Shown piece by piece: positions 10,033-45,710 of a DNA stretch of 64,000 nt. The stretch covers positions 4,203,878-4,267,877 of the forward strand of contig JACYXH010000429.1 in NCBI GenBank assembly GCA_026745465.1, read 5' to 3'. A program made the position numbers and the translations under genes. Numbering within the stretch: the first letter of the stretch is position 1; every line of letters starts with the position of its first letter. Source of the stretch: Lota lota (lineage: Eukaryota > Chordata > Actinopteri > Gadiformes > Lotidae). Under the pieces are notes generated by a model. That model had not been told where the DNA came from. It searched no databases and saw only the letters and a program-made list of their open reading frames with translations.

Positions 10033-12583
10033 CTAGCGGACTAGTGGCGTCTGTTTGAGGGAGATGAGGACCGAGCGCATTCGAGACACATCCTTCGCCT
10101 GCTTGTTGGTTTTGGGGTTGAAGTCACAGAGACGGGCCACCCGCTCCCACTCGGTCCCTGGGGCTCCGGTGTCTCCTCCGTCACTCTCCGCCATGAGAGC
10201 CTCCTCTGAGGCTCTACCAGACAGACGGGACCAGAAAAAATATGTAAGTGAAGTTTTTATGATGCTTTAAGATTACCATTCACAACAGTAAATGTAGTAA
10301 AACATAACGTTTGGAGACATGCATCCGGTGAACAAGGGGACTAGTAGCAGTAACTAAATAGGTTTTTGGTTCTCATACAACATTTAAAAAAAACAGGAAT
10401 TTCTAAACCTACACAAAGCCTATAACATCGGAGTTGGGCTGTTTGTAGAAAGCCTTGTCGGCAATCCTAGTGCGTAGGCAAGGCCAAGAAAGCAGAAGGA
10501 AAAGGAGACAGGAAAACAGTGTAAGTGTAAGTAACAACCAATAAACAACATAACAAAGGTTATTGTAAGGAAATGAGAGAACCATCACTAATGAGATGAG
10601 TTTAGAAGCACATGATGCAGAACAGTGTCCTGGCTGTTGGTTAAAAGGGCTGGAAAGTGGATATAAAAAGGTGGAAGTCAGCTACATTGGACTAAATTGT
10701 ATTGTGAAGGGTAGAAATGAAAGGTTTCCATTCGCTGTAATCATGCACTCCACTACTGGTGGCTTTCAGCCAGACTTTCCTGTTTGTTAACCTGCTCATT
10801 TTTGTTATCATCAGCCTAGTGTGATCTCATCATGATATTTCTTTCAATGCTTAGAATGGTAGAAGCGGAAACTGGTTTTGACTAGATGCAAAGTGATACA
10901 GTGCCAGACTTGGGCAGAGTCAGTTGGAAAGTTTGAGGAAAAAGAGAGGTTAGCTTAATGTGCAGAAAGAATTGAGATTGTGAAAATGTTCAAATAAATA
11001 GAAATACATAAATAAAATACCTTATATCACAGAAAACTCCAATAACTCGCAAAGAGTGAAGACAACCGCAAATGAATGATAGGATTTGGTCCGAGAAGAA
11101 GAATAACATCTTTCCAACACATTGCACACAATATTGAATCATGTTCTCATTAACCTTGCGATATAACAATCGGCAGGTCTCCAATTAATTAATTTGACTT
11201 CACGCAAGTAAGATAAGCAGTTGACCCATGAGGCACTAACTTACCTATTGTTAGCCTTGTTCTTCTCCATCTGCTCATTTTGGTGCACGTGCCACTCCTC
11301 CAGCTCCTTCTTGGCCTTCTCCTTCCACTCCGCCTCAGCAGTCTTTGAGGCTGAGTCTTATTGGAGAGTAAGAGCAGAGACCAACATTAGCATGTGCTGC
11401 TGTGTTTGTCTACAAGTGGGTGTGAGACGGGTCAGTATCCAATATTGACTGTAATATAAAAATATCGGCAGTGCTGGTGTGTTTTCTTTACCGAGCTCTT
11501 CAAGGCGTTCCTTCTGTTCCTCCCTCCACTTGCGTAGGCTCTCTGGCTCTTGCCTCAGCTGATCGACCTGGGCGATGGCTGCATAGCTGTCAGTTGGGCC
11601 ATTGGACTCCTGTTAGGGAGGTGCAGGGAAATGTCATGTACTCCTCTGCATCATCAGCAATCAATTACTGCTTGGCGAATAAATTTAACACTCACTTGCA
11701 TATTTGAGAGCTATAATAAGCAATATTGTAAAGAAAAATGTAATGGATTATTTAAACACATTTTAAGATCAACATCTTAGATGAATGGGAAAAGCAGGTT
11801 GCAATTAAATAAATAAAAAAAGGACTTACCTGGAACATATCCCCGTTGACAATTGCAGATTCCTCTCCAAAACCGTCTATAAGATAGAAACAAATATCTT
11901 TAGACAGCCAATTTACAATCCAGGGTTGACAGAGGTGCATTTTCTTTGGGGGCCAAAGGAAATGTAGATGCACCTGTTTGGTCACTGATGACGTGACATA
12001 GCAAAAGCCTCCCCCATAAACAGGCTTTTTTCTTTTTAGAGAAGAGAAACCATTTATCATAAATTATGTTTAAACCATACGTGTTTATTGCATATAACAC
12101 GATTTGAGGGACGTGTGCATAGTGCTTTAGCTCTATTGACAATGGGTGAATGAGAGTCAAACTAGGTCGCCGCTAGCAAGCAAGCTAACGTGCTAATATG
12201 TATCACCGTAGGCGAGCTAGCGCCAATAGCTACCATCTGGTTGTGTTGTCAAAATGTAACGTTACCCCATAACAACATGAGCAACACGGGGTACAACATC
12301 TCTAAATGTATTCACGGTACTACTACAATGCCAATTGAACCCATTAGTAGTTTAGCAGCCCTGCGTTAGTCAGGGCTTTCTAAAGCTAAGTCACTTGTAA
12401 GCTAACGTTAGCTTCACAACACGGACCATAGAGGGGCTCCTGGGGAGGCTGCTCGCCGTCGGTTCCTTCCAGGGCTCCGAACCCATCGTCGTCATTCTCG
12501 ATCACCGCGATTTCGTTCTCTTGCTGAGCCAGGAAAGCGGCGGCGGGGTCCTCCTCGGTGGTGTGCACTCCGTTGTCAGCCAT
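10033..12583 (-). CDS. cltb: clathrin light chain B
   Basis: Light chain of the clathrin triskelion; binds the proximal leg of the heavy chain and regulates coat assembly. Six minus-strand exons with consistent phases: 12583-12427, 11876-11830, 11609-11492, 11356-11245, 10466-10413, 10213-10033 (TAG), giving 222 aa (human CLTB about 211-229). The N-terminal EEDPAAAFLAQQENEIAVIEND is the invariant light-chain signature. The middle heavy-chain-binding helix reads SLRKWREEQKERLEEL, AEAEWKEKAKKELEEW and EQMEKNKANNRIADKAFY. The conserved C-terminus is GTEWERVARLCDFNP, then KQAKDVSRMRSVLISLKQTP. No neuronal insert exon was found in the intron 10214-10412. The ending KQTPLVR is intermediate between CLTA and CLTB; the higd2a neighbour favours CLTB. 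Exon 1 uses donor gtccgt, since only that joins exon 2 in frame. Confidence 0.94.
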
Positions 12584-12760
12584 CTTTACACACAAGTGAA
12601 GTTTGTAGTCCAGTTGGACACCAGCTAGGCGCGGTGAGCAGGAAATCCGACGGACTGTTGAAAGGCTAAGAAGTACACACACTTGTAATAAAAAGACCGG
12701 TATCTGTGTCACTAGATAATTTTCCAAATGGTGTGACTTTTAACGAGGTGTGTTAATTGT
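12584..12760 (-). promoter_or_regulatory. cltb 5'UTR/promoter region
   Basis: Sequence directly upstream of the cltb ATG on the minus strand, moderately GC-rich near the start codon (agctaggcgcggtgagcagg on the plus strand) without a clear TATA box, as expected for a housekeeping gene. Start site inferred only. Confidence 0.35.
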
Positions 12761-14880
12761 ATACAATAAACCACCACCGTCTGGTATGGTCTACATTGGG
12801 TTATAATCCTTTGTGATGATTCATGATTTCTTCACTGGTCCAACCAGTCTGGAGTCAAGTGATGGAGCAGTACGCCCACTCCGTCTGACTCTGTCTCCAT
12901 CTGCTGGTAAAAATAGGTTAAGGCAAGAATTCATGAAGGACACTGATTTATACGGTCAATAGTTGTTTTTGGTGAGAATACGTACATTATATTTGGAATA
13001 ATTTCTAATATGTATTGCATGATATTTGTAACTTCCATAAGATAAATGTGTGGCAACATATTTTTGCTATACTACAACACTTCTCTGGCATTTTAACTCA
13101 TTAAACATATAAACATAATATTTGTTGTAAAGGGACTATAATAATTGACTGGGTTGTGTATTCTAATATCCGCTCAAACTGAATTACACTCATATATAAT
13201 GTATAATGCATCGCTTATCATTTCTCTCATTGAAACAACCACCGCCTTTTAACGGCTCCTTGCTTGTTATTATGTTATGTTTACTTGTGTGTATCTATAC
13301 ACGTATACATACAAAACATGCAGAACGAGTGAGGATTGTAGACATGGCCCATGTGACCTGCTGACGTTACCGTCGGGTCTTACTAAAGGGAATTTCAGGG
13401 AATGATCGCTGCTGCTCAAGAAGGGATTCACGGTTTTTCTCTGACGTCTGCTTTGAGGAAGTCCGAAAGGCTGCTCTACTAGCCCTACTAATATTGATTG
13501 AAGTCCTCATCCGACATCCAGACAAAAGTAATACTACTCCCGATGTCTGGCGTAGAACAGAGAGAGGGACAAGAGGTAGGCACCTTGTTTTTCTACACGC
13601 ATTCGATGGGCTTATGTATGGTGAAGATAAAACAAACATTTGGCTGAAGTTCGCGTCTTGGAGACGGGTTAACTTAATTCTAAAATACCGTCCAGTTCGT
13701 GAAGAAAGTGACGGTACGGTTATGCTTCTAACATTACAGGCCCAAAGCGGTGGAAAAAATCGTTTCGAAAGTTCGCCGTTTTTGTCCCGAGTCGTTCACA
13801 TCCTAAGTAAATGATCGTTGTACTTGAATTCGAGGTTTCTTAGTTTTTCGCAAACTGGGCAAGGCTCGCAGCCTTCGTTAGGCTGCGAGCTCGTCCAGGG
13901 TTATTTTAGGTCGTAAATATATACATTTACGAGAGATGGTGGGTATCCAGTAACCTTATTTCTCCCTATTACTTCACTAGTCATATGTCTGCACTTTTAG
14001 TCGCGGTTCATTGGTTTGCTTCAGCATGTCCATTCATTCATTTTAAATAGGTCTTCATTATGTTGCAGGCATGACCTCATTCCACATGCTGTTTGAATAA
14101 TGTAGATATCATAATCAGTAGGCCTTCCCCGTTGATCTATTTGGGTTCATATATTTTGCTATGGTTATAGGCTACTGACACTATAACCCAATTTGCTTTC
14201 TTTATAAATGACATCGATTCAGTTATATCATAGCTATGGTACACTTAGCTTCCTATGTTTTCCTTCCTATTGATTTGATGGCTGGCAATATTTGAACCTC
14301 TGAGACATGGAGGAAAAACGGCGTCAACAGCGAGTTAACTTAAAAAGGCAACAACAGCAAAGATCATTCTACCTCTGTACTATTAGTAGGAGGTCATAAA
14401 TTAGTCTCTGGTTAAGTTGTCTTGTGCATAACCCCACTTTGTTTGTATGCACTGTATTAGTAGGGTTCTTTTTAGGCAACCCATTTTTATAGATATAATG
14501 TAAAATACAATCATTTTGTAAAAGCTCTTGCCATTTATGAGATAGGCCTTTTTGAAAGTAGTGCCACAGTTTGTGTTTTTTCTGCATCATTCTTTGTATT
14601 CGTGATATTTGTTATTATTAGTTAATCCTAGTATTTGTTACTATTAGGAGGATATAATAACTTAATTGCTGGTTTGGTTGTACTTAGCTCTAACTTTATT
14701 GCAAGTTTGCAACTACATTCCAGTTTTGTAGTTCATGGGGTTTCCTTTAAGCTTTCTTGTGGAATTGAATAGAGTAGCATAGTACAGTAGAATATAATGG
14801 AATATATTAGATTGTTGTGCTTTTTTGTGTGCAAATCTGGTGCCATAGATACGAGTAGTCGAGTTCCCTCTCTCCCTCTC
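12761..14880. other. intergenic region between cltb and pdlim7
   Basis: Mostly AT-rich unique DNA between divergent genes. It holds a strong hairpin at 13855-13898 and a GC-richer island at about 13350-13900. I see no convincing coding exon. A non-coding first exon of pdlim7 probably lies somewhere in 12.8-15.8 kb, because the start-codon exon of pdlim7 is preceded by a splice acceptor. Confidence 0.55.
13855..13898. other. perfect 10-bp stem hairpin
   Basis: gctcgcagcc (13864-13873), loop ttcgtta, ggctgcgagc (13881-13890): all ten pairs match. An outer ctgg/ccag stem (13855-13858 with 13895-13898) can extend it across a small internal loop. No run of T follows, and no gene is adjacent, so its function is unknown. 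Confidence 0.6.
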
Positions 14881-14905
14881 GCTCTCTTTCCTCCCCTTCC
14901 CTCAG

Positions 14906-14963
14906 TGACTCATGGGGGTGTTGGGCTGAAATAGTTTGGTGTAGATTTACATTCCTTATATAG
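14906..14963 (+). promoter_or_regulatory. candidate pdlim7 promoter elements (AP-1 and TATA/CArG-like)
   Basis: TGACTCA (AP-1 site) at 14906-14912 is followed 42 bp later by CCTTATATAG at 14954-14963, which can be read as a TATA box or as a one-mismatch SRF CArG box. This lies about 0.9 kb before the pdlim7 start-codon exon. Muscle/cytoskeletal genes such as the Enigma family are often SRF-controlled, but the assignment here is inference. Confidence 0.3.
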
Positions 14964-15018
14964 CCTCTGAGGAGTGTAGAGGCAAGGGCTTGCCTGTGTC
15001 ACAAGAAAAAAAAAGAGT

Positions 15019-15044
15019 GGGGGGGGGGGGGGGGGGGGGGGGGG
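15019..15044. repeat. poly-G tract (26 G)
   Basis: Uninterrupted run of 26 G following an A-rich segment, upstream of pdlim7. Confidence 0.95.
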
Positions 15045-15879
15045 TTGCCAACAGAGCGAGCAAGAGAGAACCATAGCACAAAAGTCAGCTTGCCTAAGCT
15101 CACCCGCTTTTTACTTTTCTCCCTGATCTGGGCTGTTGGCCAGTCCCACAGTTTAAGGTAGGTTTGCATGAACACATTGCAGTTAGCAAAAGTGTCATAA
15201 AGAGCGCTGGTACCTTTTGACATGGGGGCGGGGGAGGAGTATAAGTTGGAGTGGGGTTACAGGTACAGAGGTCAATGGTGCTGGCCTGCGAATCACTTGG
15301 TGAGCCCACGCCACATTGATCTGGGTCTCAAGTTGCCCTTGGCTCTTAAAATGACATTGGCTTTATTTGTCATTTAGTTTATAGATTTTGACATCAATAA
15401 TAGCATGTGATTAAATTGTTTCAATTCAGTTGAATGTGTGTCTATTTATTGGTTCATAATTGTATATTGTCATTGTTTACTGTATGTTCGGTTATGTGGG
15501 GTTTATGTTTCTGACACCTTTTGCACAAATGAAGTTCCTAGCAGGAAAATAAAGTGAATTCCCCTTACAGTGTCAGAGTCACTGTTCACTTGCATTCTGG
15601 GACAAATAGGCCTAATTTAACAGCATCTGACAAGTAATTTGCATCTATCACCTACCTTAAATGATACATTGTAATAAGAATTAGAACCTACACCTTTTTT
15701 GGTTAAAAAATCAATTTATTCGCGACGATATCACTTTGCTGCACATGTGTTGAACCGTTCCTTGCTGATGTATTCTAGCGACACCTGGAATACTGGTTTG
15801 ATGATTAAAAATACATCCAGCGCTATCAGAATTAATGAATGCAGTGTGTTTTATTTCTCCTTATTTCTTACCCAAGGCC

Positions 15880-39864
<23,985 letters not shown>

Positions 39865-39928
39865 GAAGCTTAGCCTGGGAGAGGCGCTTCTGTGGGGGGA
39901 AGAGAGACCAGAGAGCTCCACTCACCAA

Positions 39929-39953
39929 CCCCCCCCCCCCCCCCCCCCCCCCC
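39929..39953. repeat. poly-C tract (25 C)
   Basis: Uninterrupted C run starting 65 nt after the pdlim7 stop codon. Confidence 0.95.
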
Positions 39954-40016
39954 ACCACACACACTCTTCCTCATCCTCTCACCCCTCCTCAACCAACTCT
40001 TCCCCTCAGGCGAAAC

Positions 40017-40052
40017 CACACACACACACACACACACACACACATCAAAGAT

Positions 40053-40102
<50 letters not shown>
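40017..40102. repeat. interrupted (CA)n microsatellite
   Basis: Two CA tracts (40017-40044 and 40054-40102) separated by tcaaagatc, in the pdlim7 3'UTR. Confidence 0.95.
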
Positions 40103-40104
<2 letters not shown>

Positions 40105-41268
40105 CGTTTCCCTCACTCAAATGCACCCTCACCCTGTCTTTTCAAAATGTGAGCTGCTTTGTCTCACCTTTTGAGATTTTATGTTAGCCTGAAATGCTAC
40201 CACTCCCTAGTTGTGTTAGGATAGACTCTCTAGCTAGCTCATGCTAGAAAGCACTGAATCCTACACAATAAAAGCAACTGTTGTAGTCTGTTGTCGGGGA
40301 AACGGAAGCAGTTGCAGAGGGAACTCACGTGCCTCACGCTAATTGTAAATCGCTACTCTCGGCCCTTATTTTATGTTAATTCTTGGATTGTTATTTTAGT
40401 GTCGCTTGGACATTAAGTGTGTCACATCGCCTCACCCAGATTCAGGGTGTGCTCGTTAGGGCCGTTAAATACCGTTACTGCTCCACCAATCCCGGGCCTC
40501 GTTGAGGTTTTACTCCGTGCTGAATGACTCATTTAGTCGCTCATTGTCTAGCGTTATTACTGTAATGACCTGACACCGTTCGTGTACACTTATACTCATT
40601 TGGGACCCCTGGACTGCTCATTGGTTCTTACTGCAGTGCCTATTAAGTTAATGGGAGCTCTAGTCAAGGAGAAAAGCGTGCGTTCTGCAACTCTTCACAG
40701 AGGCACAGCCTGCTCCGTAGCTCCGGCTGTGCTAAAGGAGGAGCATGTGTATTCGTATCAGAATTGATGTCCCGTGTTATCATCATTAATTGATTAGCAT
40801 TTCAGTTAATTGATGTAGTGTAGTTGATATCCCCGTAAAATCTAGTTTCAAACTGAGGCTGTAGTGTTGGAACAGAATGGGATGCGTCTGATATAGTTAT
40901 AAATAATGTCACTTCTTACACTATTATCTTTTTAGCATCTTTGTCTTATGATTATATAAATATTTCTTTTATATATAATTCTTTTACACCAAAGTTATGT
41001 CACTAAAGCCTTTTGTTAGAGTGACGACGATAAAATAACATTCTTTATGGATGCTCCGCAAAATCCTCCATAACATTAACAAATGAAAAGTAGAAATGAA
41101 ATAAACTTTTTGAAGTGCCTTTTTTTAAGTCAAGCTTTAAACCAATGTCTTTGGAACTGTAATATAAATCCTACTGAATCTCTCCAGTGTATCCATGTTC
41201 TAGATGTATTAGGGGAGAAAGGTGTAATTTATATATGTAGGAATTAATGCAATTTGACACACTTTATC

Positions 41269-41274
41269 AATAAA
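41269..41274 (+). promoter_or_regulatory. distal polyadenylation signal of pdlim7
   Basis: AATAAA in ttatcaataaacttaagg, followed by a GT/T-rich stretch. A proximal AATAAA exists at 40267-40272. Confidence 0.6.
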
Positions 41275-41743
41275 CTTAAGGTCTATGGCTTTCTCTCATT
41301 AATTATGTGCATGATTATTGATTGCCTTAACAATTGCAGCAATAGCCCAATCAGCATAACAATGTGACAAGTTACCATCGAAGATTCAAAAAATTTACTG
41401 AAAATGTTGAAGAGCTGTCAGAATTCTCATAAAATCAATGTTCTATTCAGCTAATATTAACATATTACATAAATACAAATTCCTTAATCAGTTGCCTTCT
41501 TTGAATTTTTGCAAGTGACTTCCAAGAGTGTAAGCGAAGCGGGCTGCACTCTATTTGTATGTAGCACGGGAATGTAGTTGTAAATATGATTGATTTCACA
41601 ATGTTATTTGGAATGAGTTCGTTTGGAATGAGTTCGTTTGGCATCGTGATGTAATATTTAGCAGACTACCAAGCCTAATGATTGGATATAGGAGTGGCTG
41701 TTTTTAAAGTACAATATCCAGTCCTTGATTTAACAATATATAA

Positions 41744-41749
41744 TTTATT
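41744..41749 (-). promoter_or_regulatory. candidate polyadenylation signal of unc5a
   Basis: TTTATT on plus equals AATAAA on minus. It is the first clear minus-strand canonical hexamer I find going downstream from the unc5a stop at 45711. Confidence 0.35.
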
Positions 41750-42184
41750 TACAACAATTTCAGGTTGAATTACTATACATACCTTTCTGAAATGTCATAG
41801 ATATATATACATAAGGCCAAGTAAATACTTGAAAGCACTTAGAAACGAATTTCCAAAATTCTACCCACAAATCCATATCATTGTCCAAAAAGTACAGAAA
41901 AACCTCCCTCAGCAGAAGATTTTCCTTGCCACAAAGGTTTGACAACAATTTACATAGACATTAACGAACACAAAAGGTTAAAAAGACGACAACCAAAAGA
42001 AAAAACAATACAATTATACAATTGCATAAGCGCTGTGGCATGTATTAAATACAGCATTTTTGACTTGCAGAAAGGCAAGGAACATTGACTGAAGGAACTA
42101 AGTAGAAAACCATTCACAGGTACACAAGTCTATTATTCTCAGTTCACAAGAAAATATTTCAGTCAGAATGACAAGTATGTTATG

Positions 42185-42284
<100 letters not shown>

Positions 42285-42860
42285 ATCTTGACACTGAATA
42301 GTAATGAATGACTAAAACGTACACTTGTAAATTCCAACATTTTGCTATCACCTTGCACCTTGAAACAATGAACCCTCGATGAATTGAGCACAGATCAAAG
42401 CACAGACGCGGTTGCACAGTAGTTCCACAGCAAGCCATCTGGACCAGAAAGTTTTCAAACATTCACCATTCATCCGTGCAGTATGTCATAATCCAGTTGG
42501 ACACACCAAATTAAGTGAACATATGCTGATGTGTGGTGCATTACATGGCTGGTAAATTACAAGTACTTATTGAAGTGTGCTTCGACGACACATCTAAGAC
42601 AATGATAGGGGCGTTATGATATAAAAAAAAAAACGATCTGACTGTACAACTGTCGTAGCCCATCCAACAAAAGCTGTGTAACACTTGCTTGCCAGTTTTA
42701 AGAATCCATCCTCTCCATTTAGTTTCCATCTTAGTTCCAGTGTGTGATTTTACTAGGCATGTTACATTTTTTTTCCACCTTGTGTTTAAATGCTTACAAT
42801 ATATAGAAATATCAGGTAGACGTATGCAGGGTAAGGACAAATAAAACATTTATAGAAACG

Positions 42861-42970
42861 TCCTGTAAAACAGTCTCAAAAACCCTTAACACTGCAAAAG
42901 TCGTCACTGCTACATCGCCAAAGAACAGTAAAGAGGCAAACACGTCACGGTTTAGACTTGACAAAATGTT
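42861..42970 (+). repeat. 110-bp duplicated segment, copy A
   Basis: Matches 46539-46648 at 101 of 110 positions with no gaps, same orientation. Copy A lies 3' of the unc5a stop. Confidence 0.9.
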
Positions 42971-45710
42971 CCGCCAGTTAAGTCTCTTTTTTCTTCTTTT
43001 TTGGCTTGATATTAAAATAGAATTTACATGTCTTTACAAAGTGATAAAATAAACTTTGACATTTTTTTTTACTGCTTGGACAGATAGCGTGAAATGGCCA
43101 CTGAGACGATCGCGAAAGCCATGAGTTTTTTCTTTGTGATTAAATCTGCAGCAGAGAAGACGCACGGGAGTGGAGGTTAATGCTACGCTACACGCCAACG
43201 GAAACACAACGCTGAGACGACGTAGACATGAATACAATATAAGCTCGCAGTAGCCTCAACTGCTATTCATTCAACTTTGGTTACCAATTATGCTGATATA
43301 CAATATGTAAAGTGACAGCACAGAGCTAGAATATAAAAAGTTATTTACATACTTGATGACTTATTACGGTGTGAGAGAAAGCAAGATTTGTTTCAAGGTG
43401 ACATTTGTCCAAAAACGGATTTAAGTGGGATGCTTCTCCTTTTACAAAACGACATGGAAAAGGGGAATTCGGTGTGGGATGGAATACAACATGTCAAATA
43501 GGTGTGCTCGACATATCAACTCTATTGGTCAAAGTTGGAATTGACCAAGGAGAGCCATGTTGGATGGAATTAAGGGACGCAAAGCTCATGTTTGGACTCT
43601 TCTTAACTTTACAAAATAAATAAAATGAATAAATAATAATAATAATAATCATCGTTTGAATTTGTACAGCCCAATGCGCTGGAGCACGAACAAAAATAAA
43701 AGTTCAAGTTATTTCTCCCCACACCTTAAAAACCAAACAAATGTACATTCTAAACATCTTGACAATCATTAAAACGCACTGCTGATAGTCTGTGACGGTG
43801 GGGGCCATGGCGGGCCTGGCGTTGTGACTGAGGACTCTGTGGGCATTTTAAATGGCGGGGAGCTCTCCTTCCAAAGTTTGATAGACAAGCAATCCTGAGG
43901 CAGGGGCGGCGGGAGAGAAAGAGAGTAGAATGGCTGATTCGAAAAAGTGCTCCTTACCTTTGACATTTCTACTGCTGCAGCTTGCAACCTTGAGGTCTGC
44001 GAATGTGTGTGACAGAGGACGCGTGACCGCCGTCAATGCTAAAGAAACCAGAAAGTAAGAAATGAGCGCAAAGCTGCGAACACAATTGAGAGCAACCAAA
44101 CAGCTCAGTGTGTGTGTGTGTGTGTACTTGCATTAATATCCTGGATCACTTTCGCTATCTTGGCAATAAAGGCAACAACAAAGGACTTGTAAGCATTTTC
44201 AACTGGCAGAGGCATGGCATCGTGAATAGGCCCGCGCCGTGAGAGGCAGGCTTTGTTTACATCACATTCATAAGTAGACATGTGATCTACTCTGCCAAAC
44301 AGCACAGAAGAGATTCAGACCAATAAACGCCTTATGAATTATGAAATAAGGTGGCATGACTTGGAACCCCTCTGAATGTTAATCATTTTGGTAAAGATAA
44401 TTTGTTGGCAGATTTTCTTCGGGGCGAACACTGCATTATTCATAATGAGAGTGTAAAAAAAAACAGCAATGCAGTATTTCCTTGCTTTTGGCTGTGTTTC
44501 ATGTTTAACATCTTCTCCCCGACAGTATTAATGTAATCAGGGGAAGATGTTATATTATATAAATGACCTTGGAAGGGATGCGCATTAATGCAGCCAGAGT
44601 GCTTTATAGCCTTGTGGCTCCGCTTATAAACGGCGGCAAGCTGAACAGAAAACACGACCATGTGACGCATTGGGCTGAGTGCTCGTTTTAAGATGAACGG
44701 GGTTCATCAAAGTCGCGCACTCAGAAATGGCTTCCGAGACGGGACTTCTTTAGTGAAGTTACTTGTTCTTTGAAAGTTAGGGTTAGTAACGGAACCAAAT
44801 GGCACGCCATCGATAACGAAATATGCCAAGCATCTTACAGAATCAAGATCTAACAATCACACTAGTGATACCGGCTTGACTTCGAGGAAAAAAACAAACA
44901 AAAACTAACAAAGAAGGAAGAAAACAAATAAGATGAGACATGGGCTCCGAGTGTGACATAAAATCGATTTCCAAGCTACAAGTCTGTGCCGCGCTACTGC
45001 TTCCCCCGTACCCTGTGTTTGCAAACAGTGAAAGAAACACAGGGGTGTGACACAAATGGTCGTCCTCTCGGAGCGCACATCAGGGGGGAGGTCACAGGCC
45101 CCAATGACCTCATTATAAACGGGTTATGTGTCAGAGCGAGAAGGAGGGGGTCATGCTAAATCGATGAGGCAGCCAACTGCACAAGAAGCATGTTTTCTGT
45201 TGCAACGGATAGCAGTTTTTTTTCTGCGCACACACCACATCTTGTCGCGTCCCTTTCAATGATGTTTAAGGCTAAATCATTATCAATGGGCATATTGCTT
45301 CTCTTAAGCCATATGTGGAATATCTGCACATGTAGGTAATCTTTCATTCCAATCACCACAGGTTTTTTTGGGGCTTGTGTATTCCATTACATCTCCATAA
45401 GAGATTCCTATTTAACAGGAAGGCTCCTATCTGTCGTCTATCGGGTCACCTTTATGAATAAGACACACTTTCTTAGACCTTAGGGTCCCAGTATTCGGTT
45501 CTCGCGTTTAAACCAAGTTCACACGTCCTCACAGATCTCCAATTCAGTTTGAAAAAAAAAAAAACAATAATAATATTAACAATAACAATATAAAAGCACT
45601 TCTTCACTATTCCTCCACTGTGGCGGATACAGTTATTGTCCAGTTGCTGCTGCTTCTTCAGTTGTTTTTGCTTTCCTTCACACCAGCTTTTCTCTTCCTC
45701 ATCCTCTGGG

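Larger units (their letters stand above)
39865..41275 (+). other. pdlim7: pdlim7 3'UTR
   Basis: Non-coding after the TGA. Contains a 25-C run (39929-39953) and CA tracts (40017-40102). Possible poly(A) signals are AATAAA at 40267-40272 and 41269-41274; the latter is the most distal before the unc5a side. Confidence 0.65.

Noticed and set aside
13494..13814. 106-codon open frame in the cltb-pdlim7 gap
   Set aside because: No recognisable domain, poor start context and no supporting splice sites; probably chance.
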